64,000 bases of DNA. Source: Paramecium octaurelia (lineage: Eukaryota; Ciliophora; Oligohymenophorea; Peniculida; Parameciidae). This document shows positions 1-13,372 of the stretch, piece after piece (the first letter of the stretch is position 1; the number at the start of each line of letters is the position of its first letter). Where the stretch lies: positions 186,001 to 250,000 of the forward strand of contig CAJJDP010000089.1 in the NCBI GenBank assembly GCA_905182995.1, read 5' to 3'. The position numbers and the translations under genes were made by a program. Below the pieces are notes generated by a model. That model did not search any database. It was given only the letters and a program-made list of their open reading frames with translations, and was not told where the DNA came from.

Positions 1-78
1 AAGATGATGCATTATTAATTTACACTCATAATTTAAATTCTTATTTTCGCTTTAATTTAATTCATTAATATATTTTCA

Positions 79-387
79 ATGGGAGCAAATTCATCTAATA
101 CAATGAAACCAGAAGAAATAAAGACTGAAAAGAAAGTTGTCGTTTACGGTTCAGACAATTGCCCATATTGCTTTAAAGTTAAAAAGATTTTTGAAGAATT
201 AAAAGTTCAGATTGATTATAGGAATATAGATGAGAATAAAGAATATGATGAACAAAAATAGAAATTAATGAATTTCTTAAAATATGATACTATACCTTTG
301 GTATTCATAAACAATAAGTTTATTGGAGGCTGTTCAAATGTGAAAGAATTAGAGGCTAAAGGAGAACTCTTAAATCAAGTATAATGA
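79..387 (+). CDS. Glutaredoxin, dithiol CPYC type
   Basis: Small thiol-disulfide oxidoreductase of 102 residues that would use glutathione to reduce protein disulfides or mixed disulfides in the cytosol. Near residue 27 lies the active site CPYC, preceded by the beta strand VVVYGSDN and followed by a helix. Further on are TIPLVFINNKFIGGC, the cis-proline/glutathione-binding region and GG turn typical of the family. One in-frame TAA must be read as Gln; the stop is TGA at 385-387. There is no intron. The N-terminal MGANSSN begins with a Gly suited to N-myristoylation, which is only an inference. The length is normal for a classical glutaredoxin. Confidence 0.95.
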
Positions 388-415
388 CTTACATTTAAAT
401 GCACAAAATTCATAA

Positions 416-540
416 TCACATCATTTATAATATCACAATTCTTCTTAAAGTTATTTATTCTTGCCTTTCTCTTAGCAATTCTTCTTCCTTTACACTTTCT
501 CTTTGTTGATAATAGAAATTAAAGTTTTTTATATAAAAAA
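416..540 (-). other. Coding-like antisense stretch, no start found
   Basis: On the minus strand about 40 codons read as a Glu/Arg-rich helix (..ESVKEEELLRERQEQ..) and end in TGA at 416-418. I found no ATG in frame and no convincing intron linking it to an upstream ATG. It may be the last exon of a small gene convergent with the glutaredoxin, or chance. Nothing else is visible between the glutaredoxin and the kinase except an ATG at 542 whose frame stops at TGA 701-703. Confidence 0.2.
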
Positions 541-699
541 CATGGATTCTGAAAGAGATATTCGAATGTCAACCATATATCCTTTAAGAAGATGTAATTG
601 TATATTGATAATTAATTCACATGGGCAATTTAAAGAGTAGAGTAGTTTTTTATAGATTTTTAATAATCTTTATTAAATTAGTGTCGTTATAAATTAAAT

Positions 700-1939
<1,240 letters not shown>

Positions 1940-1955
1940 TATAAGTAATCATTTA

Positions 1956-3269
1956 TCAACTTTCTGTTTGAAATTAAACTTCTGAAACTCCAAAATTTTC
2001 ACTCTTATGGAGGATCTATTGCATATTAAGATTGATATATACTTCATGATACTTTTGTTTGATGTTTCTTCTCATATCAGGTAAAGTAGATTTAAAAAAG
2101 TAGATGTTTTTTTATCTTTATTGTCTTTCTCTAAGGGTATGAAGTTTTTCATTGAACTTCTCATCTTACTCTTTGCTTTTAGATACTTTTGTAGGTTGAG
2201 GAGGAAAGTTAATTTCCGGTTTATATGAGAAATGGGATTCTATTTCTTGTATTTTTTCTAATTCTTTTTTTAAATTAGCATCATAAAATTGTTATTTCTT
2301 TTTCAAGAAATTCTCCTATTCGCTTAAGAAATGCTCAAATTATTCAGCAGTACTATTATATTCTTAGATATACATAAAATTATACTTTTTGCTAAATCTA
2401 ATTCCTATTAAACCACCTTCTCTTTCTCGTCAATCATTTATTTCAATTTTGCTTTCTTCAATTTTATTTCATATTCATATCTTAAATGAATAGGCATAGT
2501 GGTGTAATCAGATTTACTCCGTACTTCTCTATTCAAGTTTTCAGTCGAATCTGATTGTGCTTCATTAACAAATTTATACTAAGTAGTTTTTTCATTAACA
2601 TCATCTGGTTTGTCTTCTATATCTTCATCGTATTCAAACTTTATTTTGGTTTTTCTTTTTAGTTTATCTAATTTCTAAAGAGGCGGATAGTCGCTTGATC
2701 TTTGAGTGGATTGATCTTTGAATTTAATAAATTTATTGAGTTCTAAGTGATGTTTCAGCCCAGACTCATAAATTTTAAGGGTTTCTTTAGATAATATTGG
2801 TTTTTCCCAGAGTTTTTTCTCTTCTTCATTTTAGTACTTTTCTTGTTTCTCTTTAATTACGCATTACTTCCGTTTTTCCCATTTGAAAAGTCTTTCCACT
2901 ACTTCTTTCTGCTCAGATTGCGATTGGTGATGTTTATTTTCTATAGTAAAGTGAGATACAGTGCTAATTAAATCCTTTTACTTAATTTGATATTTCTATA
3001 AAGGTGAGGTACTTGATGTGAAACTTTTGAATTTCTAAAATACTATAGATTATTTCTTATTTACATTATGATGATGACGAATTCTTGGCATAAGGTGACG
3101 CAGATGTCTGAATTGTACATTTTTTGTGTAGATTGTCTTAGGTTAAATTAAAGCTTTTACTTTGACTTGTTTTGATCTCCTCTGATTCTTCTTTTATTGT
3201 TTCATTTTTAATTGAATTGGATGCCTTTTATTTGAAGTAGGACTATTAAGAAAACTTTCTTAAATTCAT
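1956..3269 (-). CDS. Coiled-coil protein, unknown function
   Basis: Predicted protein of 422 residues with no domain I recognise. The first 120 residues are Ser/Gln-rich and probably disordered. The rest is rich in Lys and Glu and predicted mostly helical, with heptad-like stretches around residues 120-180 and 270-370. Two introns, 3043-3064 (22 nt) and 2363-2385 (23 nt), restore the frame, and the spliced length is a whole number of codons. It is convergent with the kinase gene, with only 16 nt between the two stops, and sits head-to-tail with the EF-hand gene upstream. A cytoskeletal or basal-body role would be typical for such proteins in this organism but is not shown by the sequence. Confidence 0.75.
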
Positions 3270-3424
3270 GAATCTAATAATAAAAATTTATTATTAATAA
3301 TTTTAACTACTTCTATTTTATTTAGTTTATATATTATTGAAAATTGATATCACATCTTTTTTATGGATGAGAGTGATGAGAATAATAATATCTTATATTT
3401 GATTAGATATATTTTGAATTCAAT

Positions 3425-4827
3425 TCATTTCTATTTCTTCTTTTAGTTTTCTGCATCTTCTCTAAATATGCATTCCATAACATCAGCTAATCCTTCAAAA
3501 TTGAATTCAAATTTAGCAATTCCGTTTGGAAATTATGCAAAGGCTAATCCTTTAGCAATCAAGTATTGTTTTCCAAATTAATAAAATTAATAGATGATGT
3601 ATGCATCTTCTTCTGGGTTTTTAAATTCTTGTATTTCATCCTCTTAAATAATCTCCTGTAATAAATCCCTTGCATTAGGTTAATCTTCGACTAGTTCCTC
3701 TAGACCTAGAGATTTTAGGAAAGCATCCACATCTTCCATATTTTTAAATTGTAAATGAAATTTTGAGTGTTTAAAAAGGAGTGGGAATGTAAATGCTTAT
3801 TTATATTTCGAAAGGACCTTTTTTTATTGCATTTTCTTTGATTGTGCTTGTTAAAGCATAAAAAGCCCCAAATTGAATACCTTTTTAGCAAGAGATGAAT
3901 TAAATTTAGTTTTGAATTCAACCAAGAAACCTTCTAGCAAATACTTGATAAAAATTTAATTCTTTTTCATCATCTTTTTCAATCCATTTTTTACACCAAC
4001 ATTGAATTCTACCTAAACTTCAAGATCCTCACCCAATTATTCTGAAAAAGGAGTGTATTAGGTCTCAATAAAATCCTAGACTAAGGGATGTTTGACTGTA
4101 AATTGGATAATGATCTAGAATAATACATAAATCAATTACACTATCTGTATTTGATGTAACTTTCAAGTCACACTTTGAAAGAAATTCAATAACTTCTTAT
4201 GATTCTGAAGATTCATCCTTTTATAATTTTTACATAAAGTCATTGTATAATTCTTAAAACTTTTGTTTTGCTACTTCAGGTTACAGAGCTCGAATCATCA
4301 AGGTTATATCGAAAAACTTCCCTGGAGTTAATTAGACTCCCTTTAATGCTTTGTTTTCATTATTTAAGGCTTCTGCAATTCCTTTCCCATTATATAAGAT
4401 TGTGCTATCAACTCTTAAATGACAGGGTTAATCACCATAATTTATTGCCCAATAATGGTGATCAAAAGTATTATCTTATTTTTCGAAGATAGAAATTCCA
4501 AATCTTGTGAATTATGAGTTAACCTTCTTAAGTAAATTCATAAGCTTCAGTTTCGTAAATACTAGTTTTTCTAAATGCCCATTTTTTCCGAATTGCCACC
4601 AATTCCAAAACTCATCGAACGATATTTGACCATCTTTATTTATATCTACAACTGACATTAACTAAAGTATAATACAATAACCATACCTTATCAACCTCTT
4701 CTTTGCTGAGTTCCTGATTGAGTTATTAGGCTATTGCATGAAGCTCTGACTTATCTACAAATCCACTTCCATCTTTATCGAAGCTCTTAAAGACTTAATG
4801 TAACTCAGTTTTGCTTTATCCTATCAT
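3425..4827 (-). CDS. EF-hand protein with large unknown C-terminal part
   Basis: Predicted 450-residue protein. Two adjacent EF-hands occupy the N-terminus: FDKDGSGFVDKSE (about residues 14-26) and VDINKDGQISFDEF (about 48-61). Both keep the Asp/Asn/Asp-Gly-x-[VI]-x-x-x-Glu ligand pattern, so calcium binding is likely. The remaining 380 residues match no family I can name; they begin with mixed alpha/beta sequence and end in an acidic segment followed by a Lys-rich tail. Introns at 4662-4686 and 4115-4139, both 25 nt, are needed; the spliced length is 451 codons. The start ATG is eight codons before the first Ca-binding helix. Probably a calcium-regulated ciliate-specific protein. Confidence 0.8.
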
Positions 4828-5192
4828 AAAATCAAAATATTATATATTTACAATAAAATGATTTCAAATAGTATAAATATAATCATAGTTTATTAATATT
4901 TAGCATAAACTATCAATATTATTGAACTTAAAGATATTGCTATAATAAAAGCATAAAGATATCAATAATTCTATTCAATCACACTAATTATCATTTATAG
5001 TTTTTAATCTATTTCATATAGTAATGAATTAAGCATTTATTTCACTTATTTTTTTATGTGCTAAGCCTTTTACATTCATTTTTAATGATATTTCATCATA
5101 GATACAGGATTTGTTCAAATGTTACTATATGATTGAGTCTTTGATATTAACAATTAAAAAAAAAGTTTTGTAATATTTAATTTAAATAATTT
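4828..5192. other. Intergenic, no gene seen
   Basis: AT-rich spacer of 365 nt between the divergent EF-hand and E2 genes; it should hold both promoters. No conserved motif, RNA gene or convincing ORF was seen. Confidence 0.5.
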
Positions 5193-5805
5193 ATGTTATA
5201 GTCGCAATCAACTCACACAGCACCCATTCAATCTGCTAGTTACACAGTCACTCTCTTAAAAAAGCAACTTAGATGTAATTGATTTATCTTAAAATTTTAG
5301 AATTGGAAGAGAGCAAAACAATTGAAGGAGTTTCTGTTGGATTAGAGGGAAATAGTTTGTATTCTTGGAATATTAGCTTTGCGGGACCTTCGGATACTTT
5401 ATATGAAGGCGGATATTTTTAAGCTCTAATGAAATTTCCAGAAGATTATCCCAATTCCCCACCAACTTTTAGATTTTTAACAGAAATGTGGCATCCAAAT
5501 AGTATTTTGATTATCATTAAGCGTAGTCTATACTGATGGAAGAGTTTGCATTTCAATTTTACATGCATAAGATGAATTCAATGATTAAGAACCCCCAGAA
5601 ACTAGGTATATTTTTAGAGAATTATCTTAGATGGCGACCAATTCTCACACCAGAAGATGTTTTAATATCTATAGTTTCAATGTTGTCAGAGCCTAATATT
5701 AATTCACCTGCAAATGTTGATGCTGGAATTCAATTCAGAGATAAACCTGATGAATATAAGAAGAAAGTGAGAAAATTGATTGATAAAGCATTAGAAAATT
5801 TATGA
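5193..5805 (+). CDS. Ubiquitin-conjugating enzyme E2, UBE2G/UBC7 type
   Basis: E2 enzyme of 178 residues that takes ubiquitin from E1 onto a Cys and passes it on with an E3. The core has SWNISFAGPSDTLYEGG, then PEDYPNSPPTFRF (the PxxPP turn), then HPN and DGRVCISIL, where the Cys is catalytic. After the active site comes the extra acidic loop with DEFNDQE that marks the UBC7/UBE2G and CDC34 classes, followed by RWRP. The end has SPANVDA and a helical tail. UBE2G enzymes work mainly in ER-associated degradation and build Lys48 chains; that role here is inferred from family. Introns: 5275-5300, 5502-5526 and 5606-5630. Confidence 0.95.
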
Positions 5806-5847
5806 CTGCGTATATATAAAAAAATGAATAAGAAATAGCAATCAATG

Positions 5848-7827
5848 TCATCTCCATTTCTTTATTAGATTTTTTCTTAGTTTTGACAAGAATTCTTAAT
5901 TTTGTTTTTCAGATTCAAAGTTTGAATGATTTAGATCAATAGAATTGAGAAATAAATCTGCATTTTAATAATAATAGAATTCCTTTTGTTCTGGGCATTA
6001 TATAAAATGAAATTAGGGACTCCCTTAAAAATTGCATTTCTTACAAACTATTTCTCCTAATGAACTGATAATCAATGGACTCTAACAAAAGTGAATTTAT
6101 TGTTGACTAGTTTTGTGATAGCATTTACTATTTAAAGGACAGTATGCAATAAAGTTCATAAAACTAACTTCATCTGTTAAATCGTTAAAGTCTATTTGCT
6201 TATATTAAATCCATTATTGCTGACAATTTACTTACAAATTGTCCCAAAATTCAACTATTTGTTCATTAATTGTTAAGGTTATAAGATGTAACCAAAATGA
6301 AATAAAAAAATCTTGATAATTCTTAAATTTATTTTTTTACCTGTTTTGTGGGCAGTAGAACCCATAGTCTTAGATTTATTATGAAAATTAGCATTATTGG
6401 CACATAATGTATCCTCTAGAATTGATATAAAGTTAACAATTACACGAGTGAATCTACACAATAGTTTATGCAGAACATAAACATTAAGGAGGACAAGCAC
6501 ATCTCAAAGGTAGTGCTGTCTTTTTATCAGAATGTGCAATGGTTTTATAAGTTGCGTTATGAGAAATATGAGGAGACTTTTTTTCTATGTATTTTGTACT
6601 ATTGGGACTTTATACATATATCTGTGAAAATTGCTTTTATAAGGTTGAATTGCTAGTTGATTTTTCAAAATTGATCGTTTATTAAGATTAATAAAGAAAC
6701 GATGACTCTTTTGCCATAATATCCTTCCTACTTATCATCTCTAAAGATTAATCATTAGACAAATTCAGAATGTCGTTGATATCTTTCTTATGGTCAGAAT
6801 AAATCCTTGTTCTAGATAAAAGAACTGTGGGCACTTTTTTTAATTAAACACACCCTTATTTATTTTATTTTTTATTTTCAATTTAGAATTTATTTTACAA
6901 TTGAATTTCTGATAACTAAGATAATTTTTACAGATCTTCATTTGATTATAGTAAAAATATCGAATACTTTCTATTTATTTCGATAGAGGAGAAAAGATGC
7001 TTTATCAAATTATCATTCGTTTTGATATATTCTTAGATTTCTAATTCTTTCTAATCTTGATTCTCTTTAATTATTGATTGTATTAGAATGATGTTGTTTT
7101 TCCTAATTTTATCTGAATCTGATATTTCTTTTTAGATTAATTCCATTTCCAATAGGATTTCATCTATTTGAGTTTGAGTAGTTTTAAGAATATTAATAAA
7201 GTTTGATAAGGATTGTTAGAGTAATTACAATTGAGAATCATGATTGTTAGAATTGAGTATTATCAATAAATTTTCTTCAATATTTTATAATTGCTGAATT
7301 GTTGATTTAAGAGAGTTATGAAAATTTGGAAGCTTTTGTTTATTGTGTCCTGTTAAGTATTCTAATACATTTGAATTATCTAATTTGAATCCTGAAAATA
7401 TTAAACTATCATTCAGTATAGAATTAATAACTGTATAGTAACTACTATTTTTTGTTTGTTGATCTATAAATTTAACAAAATGGATCTCCTCTTAATATAA
7501 TTATTCATAATTTGAAATGTATTCTTGTTGCTTTTGTAATAATTTTGATAGGTTTGAATTTTCAGTAAGATCATATTCCTTTTTAATTTTAGTCACTCTT
7601 TTTTCATTTTCCAATTTAATTTTCCTCATTTCTTTTTGTTTATTTCTCAACTCTCTTTCAAAAATAATGGAGTTGATTGACAATGATTTCTAAATGTTTT
7701 CTTCTAGTTGTTTTGATAACTCTTATAATCTTTTTTGTCTATCCTAGATTTTCTACACAAAGGGTTTCAAATCTTAATTGATAACATTGGATTGAAAATC
7801 AGAGTCAATTATGTTCTTGGCATACAT
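5848..7827 (-). CDS. Coiled-coil protein with C-terminal double Cys-rich module, paralog A
   Basis: Intronless gene for 659 residues. The first ~350 residues are long helices with coiled-coil character, then a Ser/Thr-rich linker. The last ~230 residues hold two related Cys-rich units. The first runs C-A-CPPQCLC ... HSC ... LYINSRGYIMCQQC ... YGFYC; the second CPLNSKCYH ... HFC ... SPLIISSLGEIVCKKC ... YHFIQCPE. Paired Cys/His spacing suggests two zinc-binding folds joined by a WDNLQ-type helical spacer. I do not recognise the family. The neighbour at 7874-9832 is a full-length paralog lying head-to-tail 46 nt upstream, so the pair arose by tandem duplication. Function unknown. Confidence 0.85.
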
Positions 7828-7873
7828 TTTTAATTTTTTAATTTTATGTGATAAACATTATTTATAAAATAAA

Positions 7874-9832
7874 TCATTTCCATTTTTTATTCAAATTAAT
7901 AATCAATGATTATAAAAATTAATTACAATCATTTTTTTCTTATCTCATTAATTATTTTATATACGGATCAATTGATAATATGATTTCTTCAACGCTCCAA
8001 AAAGCATAAAACTAATTATTTTCAGGACATTAAATTAAATGATATTAAATAAATATTGAGTATTGACACCTTTTACAAATGACCTCACCATAATTGGATA
8101 ATTACAATGGAGTGTTACAAGTAGAATGTATTTGAGGAAGAATGTTTTTATGATTGCAATTACTTTGATTTGGACAACCTGATAAGAAATTAATAATGAT
8201 TTCGTCTTATTTTATTGAAGGCAATCTAGGAGATCCACTTTACCATTATTATTTACAATTAATTATTAGGCCAATCCAAAAATCAACAATTTATTAGTTT
8301 AATGTCAAACTTATTATGTATTTCCAAAAACTATGGATAAAATCTTGGAACTACTTGAATTTATTTTTAGTCTTATTAAATTAGCAGTAAAAGTAATGTT
8401 CATTTATTGAAAAAGATATTTAACAAACCTAACATAATAGGATTCCTTTCTAATTGATATACAATTAATTATTGCAAGAGTGCATCTATTCTTATATATA
8501 TTATTAGCATTAACACTCAGGAGGACATGTACATTTTAGAGGCAAAGCAGTTTACTTCTCAGGCAAAATTTAATTTCTGAAGTTGGGGGATTGAGAAGTC
8601 TATTTGAAAACTGATTAGAATGATGTAACGTTATTCTCATCTGTTTTAATTGATCCTAATTTTTCAACTTAAGGTTTTCTTCTGAAGTACATAGATTTTT
8701 ATAAGTTGTAAGTTGAAGGTTCTGTCTAAATTTTGTCGTTTATATTTTTTTTGTAAGGATTCAAAATATTATGTTTTTTGTTTGAAGTGGTGGATGGTGT
8801 TTTTGTATCTGGAGTTAAAGAGAATGCTTCCAATTATGATCTAAATTATTCAATACTATTATTTAGTGATTAGATTAATGAATTAGATAATGAAATTAAT
8901 CTAAATACATTTTCCTCAAAATCTTTTCTTTAATTGTTTCCTTATAATATGACTTGTGTATAAGATTTATAACCTTTATCCATATCGCTTTTTTGTTATT
9001 CTAATTAAATTATTTCTGCACATATTAATTCTTCGTCTTTAGCAAAGGAGTTCTAGATATTTTATCTATTGATTTTAAGGTTTCTATGATTTGTCAGGAA
9101 ATCTGATTAGAGTTCAAATACTTCTTGTACACTATCGTTATTAAACTATTATAGTTATCTAATGTATTGTTTAAGGGAGGTGAGTTTTTATGATATAATA
9201 ATTTAGACCTATGTTTTTTCAGATTTAATATTTAACACTTATTAATCTGCATTTTCAATTTTGGTAATAAGTGTGTTTACATATGAATTTAAGTGAGACA
9301 TTTTTTAATGCTATTTAGTGTGAACATTTGGAGATTTTAAAGATAAAAATGTTTATTAATTAATACATTCATTCTCTTTGGCCAACTCAAAATCAGATAA
9401 TGATTAATGAACACTTTGCAAAATTAGAGTATATTCACTATCATTTAAATTTCCCACAATATACTCTTCTAATTTACTTTTTTCTTATGTTATTTTTTCA
9501 TAATATTTTTGAAAGCGTATGAATACATTAACTATTTTGTTTTTAAGTTCCAATTCTAAATTGCTATACTCCTCATCCTATATGGCTTTTTGCTCCTCAG
9601 ACTTTTATTTTAATTCTTGTAATTCAATTCGCTTCTTAATAATATCATCCTCAAATTTTTAATAGCATATTCTTATGATTTTTTGTACCAGTTCATTTTA
9701 CTAAATTCTTATGTCATTATATGACTTTTGCTTATCTTATATATTCGACACTAGTTTCTTCAAGTCTTCTTAATAAAGTTCTTTTTAGAAATCTAAATCT
9801 AGTATCTACCTAGTATTTGCTGATTATTGCAT
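7874..9832 (-). CDS. Coiled-coil protein with C-terminal double Cys-rich module, paralog B
   Basis: Intronless gene for 652 residues, same plan as the neighbour at 5848-7827: N-terminal coiled coil (about residues 15-330), variable linker, then two Cys-rich units. Unit one has LPLKCTCPPECQC ... HSC ... LYINQKGILLCQVC ... HYFYC; unit two has CPNQSNCNH ... STC ... YGEVICKRC ... YHLIQCPE. The motif LPL-x-C-x-CPP and the C-terminal ending KKW are shared with paralog A, while the coiled-coil halves have diverged strongly. This contrast implies that the Cys-rich module is the functional core. No intron, no signal peptide, no membrane segment. Function unknown; a zinc-dependent protein-protein role is only a guess. 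Confidence 0.85.
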
Positions 9833-10050
9833 TAAAAGTAATTTAAAAATAAATTGTTATTATTTTATTTAATATGAAATCACTGGAGTGATAATACTAG
9901 AGTATAATCAAAAAAATTAATTGATAATCAGATAATTTAATTTTTATTTTTTTATAAAATAAGACTAAAATTTTTATCATATTTAATTAAACAACAAGCG
10001 ATATTTACATATAATTAATATTTCTTAGCATTATAAGATAATATTAAACA

Positions 10051-10890
10051 ATGAATAATTAACACAAAATATTAGAATATCTAAAAAATGAAATTCTATT
10101 AAATTCTTTAATAAACTCAAACTTTAGTAATTGTAGATAAGGAGGTAAGAAAATAATTGTAAAGTTATTTATTCATTCAAAATTAAATGTTCAATCGTCG
10201 AGGCTGTCTCTGTACTCTTAAGTGCAAAAATCAATGATGAGAGCTTTAGATGGATCAACCAATCAATAAATTCACCAAAAGAAATTAAGTTACTCATTTC
10301 TATAAGTAAAAGATACATTAAAATTAATAATGGTAACTTTGGTGAAATAAATTTGTGTTATAATTTAATGAATTATATTTAAAATTACTTATTTTTTGAG
10401 TTTCTGATCTGAGGATACATTTAGGATTACAATAAACTCAACCTTCATTTGAAAATAAATATTATTTATATTGGTTCATTTTAATATATAGGATATTCAA
10501 TGAGGCTAATTTTAGAAATAATACTAAAATTAATTAGTAATAAATTTGATTAAATTATTAAGTATATGACTCAAAGTCAATCAGATAGACATAAGAATAA
10601 TATTAACTAATGATATAAATTATGATATTAACCAAATATATAATTGCAATAGAAGAAATGAAAATTATTATCTATTAAGTTTTGAATATTTTGTTTGCAA
10701 TTTAGACAGTGTAAAGGAAACTCTACAGGAAAATGATATAGGAAGCTTAATAGTTCATATGAAAATAAAATAAAAAAGTTCTACCAGAACTGAAACCAAG
10801 AACAAAGAAAAATAAATGAAAATCTCAATTTCATCGTCAATATAACAGTAGTAAATAATAGTATTTGATAAATTTGAAGCATAAGATTGA
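10051..10890 (+). pseudogene. Unknown gene, damaged or not fully resolved
   Basis: Three coding-like blocks follow one another. From ATG 10051, with an intron at 10145-10164, a 113-codon block runs to TGA 10410-10412. The same frame stays open for 66 more codons (to TGA 10611). A third block continues to TGA 10888-10890; it joins the second if a 34-nt intron ending AAG is removed. Only the TGA at 10410 cannot be explained by an intron I would trust. Either this is a gene disabled by one stop, a sequence error, or a short 113-residue gene followed by chance open sequence. No family recognised; block one contains VEAVSVLLSAK and KEIKLLISISKRY. Confidence 0.4.
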
Positions 10891-10952
10891 AATATCAATT
10901 ATTGATTATTTATTAGGAAATAAGTTAATCATTTTATTATATTATAAAATAT

Positions 10953-12056
10953 ATGTTATTTAGATAAAAGGAAAGAGTACCAGATGTTGGGAAAGACAAT
11001 TTTAGAGAATTTATGAGAAGAGAAGATGACTCATGTGCAAATACTTAAAATATCCTACCAAATTTCATGAATAGCACAATTCAAGCTTAAACAAAGCAAT
11101 CGTAAATATTGTGAAACTTAATCAAGGCAAACTCCATCAGCCTTAGATGGTTCTATTAAGATGTTAGGAAACACTTGGGATGCATAGCATCTGGGGAAAT
11201 TCTTACAACATAGTCAGTTTGCCTCACTAGGTGCTAGAACTATGAAATTAGGAGACACTCAATAAAATATGACTCTGAAAAACTAAAGCTATTATTTTCG
11301 AAGTCTATAGCCTCGATTGATTGAAGATAATATAGATTATCTACACTAACAATCCATCAATCATTTGATTACATAGCATCCATTACAATCCACTAGTCAG
11401 ACATTCTTGAAAAAAAAACTATTGTAAATTCCAGAAAAACAATTTGATGAAGCCAAAATTAATTATTAAACTCAAGCAGAACTCAAGAAGCCTGAGGAAT
11501 ATCGTAAGGACTTGTAAGAAGCTAAATAACATTAAGCCAAATACCACTAATGGAGATCTCAGTTTTAAGATGTCAATAAAGCCTATAAGAAGGCAAAATT
11601 GGGTTTCAAATCTGGTTTGTTTGCTTTGGATAATCCAACTAATGAATAGACCGAATTGTATAGAGAAGAACATGAAAAGCTAAAAAAATAAGAGGAGTAT
11701 AAGTCTAATTAACATTTCAAGAGATTTAAGTGTAAAATACTAATATAGCATGTGTAGCACTTGAGAGATTTAATTGTAGCAATCCATCAATTGAGTTTGA
11801 CAATGTGAGACATGTACAAAATAAGCCTAATCCAGAAGACCCACTTTTGCATTCAGGATAGTTCCCTTCTATGAATTTTGAGATGCATAAAGATTGGATG
11901 AAGAAACGAACAGCCAATTAAAATGTGGACACTTCAAATAGGATATTCGGAAAGACAGATAATGAGCGTAAGGTCAATACTTATAGAGCTTAATATTTGA
12001 AGGATTAAGAGATGAGAGGAAGAGATTTCAATGCGATTACATTAGTGAAGGAATGA
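10953..12056 (+). CDS. Conserved-looking protein of unknown function
   Basis: Predicted 350-residue, basic, Gln- and Lys-rich protein. I recognise no domain. The middle (about residues 130-230) is a charged helical segment with repeated Lys/Glu pairs. The last third has a less biased sequence ending in NRIFGKTDNERKVNTYRA and RGRDFNAITLVKE, which looks like a constrained motif rather than filler. Introns at 11102-11126 (25 nt) and 11732-11757 (26 nt) give a whole number of codons. Start: first ATG after an AT-rich leader. The downstream coiled-coil gene starts only 21 nt after this stop on the same strand. Axonemal or cytoskeletal association is possible but unproven. Confidence 0.75.
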
Positions 12057-12077
12057 TAAAATTTTAATTTATTTTAA

Positions 12078-13333
12078 ATGTTAACAGATTGCGATTTTTA
12101 TAGCAAACAAAGTATTACTGAATTGTAAGCATCATTGGCTCATAAGAAAAAGAAGATTCAGATTTTAAAATAAGAAAAGAATTCTATGTTGAACAGGATA
12201 GATGAATTGAATCAGAAAGTCCATGATCAAGCAGAAGAATTCAAAAAGTATAGATTGAAAGTCAGAGGTCTAGAAAAATAGCACTCTCATGTAAATGCTT
12301 ATTCTCATTGTTATAGTTGAAACACTAGAATGAAAACTTGAAAAAGGACTAGAGTATGAACAATGAGACAATTACATTGTTTTAAAAAGGTTTCAAAAGA
12401 GATGAGTTTAAAAAGCATGAAAGAACAGTAGCTTAATTATAAAATGACATTATTAAATTGTCTAATGCTTTGGAAGAACATAAAATAGTTAGAGAATCAA
12501 ACTGTGAAGAAATAACAAGACAATTAGTTTATATCTAAGAATTAGAGAATCAACTGAATGTATATAAATAAATGACAGAAGTTGATTAATAGAAATATAA
12601 CAACTAGCAACTCTATTAAACCATTGAAGATCTTAATTATTAATTGTAGATTTCAAATAAAAATAAGGATGAAGATTATCAAAATTAATTACAAGAATTA
12701 CAATAAGTAGCTGATATTGCTAAATTGAAAGAAAAAGAACTTACTTTAAAGATAGCTCAATAAGAAAAGCTCTATCAGATGCAAATTACAAAAATAATAA
12801 AAGTTTGTGAATCAGTTTATGAAGAATTATCTAATAAGGTAGCTAACAAAGGAGAAGTCAAAGATATTTTATAGAAATTGATTATATCCAAAAAGGATAT
12901 CGATTTAGATTTGCTTAAGTATTTTTATTAATTTAAATGACATAGAATTGAATCTGAAATTAACGCCTAAACTTGTGAGGAATTATAGAGTAGAGTAGAT
13001 AATTTATCCAGTGAAAATCAAAATATTAAACAAAAATTTTAAGCAACTTCTACAAACAAAGAAGCTCTGTAAATGAGGGAACAGGATTTAATTCATTAAA
13101 TTGAAAAGTTATAATAATAAGTTGAAAGACAAAAGGAATTAAACTAGATGAGATAAAAGACTATGTCAGAATAAATCTCAGCTCTGTAGAGAACTAACAA
13201 ATAGTTAAATTAGGATTTAGATAAGATAACCAAGGAAGTGTAAGACTTAAGAGAGGAAAAGGTCATTCTACAATAGACAATACAAAGACAGGAGAAGAAA
13301 ATACAAACCCTTAGTCTGTCTAAATAAAGATGA
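12078..13333 (+). CDS. Long coiled-coil protein
   Basis: Predicted protein of 400 residues that is almost entirely coiled coil, rich in Gln, Glu, Lys and Leu, with TAA/TAG supplying many of the glutamines. No globular domain, signal peptide or membrane segment is visible. Introns at 12291-12316 (26 nt) and 12919-12945 (27 nt) are required; the spliced length is 401 codons including TGA. It follows the 10953-12056 gene closely on the same strand and converges with SEC63 (39 nt between stops). Such proteins often build basal bodies, cortex or axoneme-associated fibres; the sequence alone does not say which. Confidence 0.8.
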
Positions 13334-13372
13334 TAAATTTGCTGATTAATTAAATTTGATTATAATAAAAAA

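Noticed and set aside
11419..11683. Overlapping ORFs on both strands near 11.5 kb
   Set aside because: Shadows of the 10953-12056 gene.
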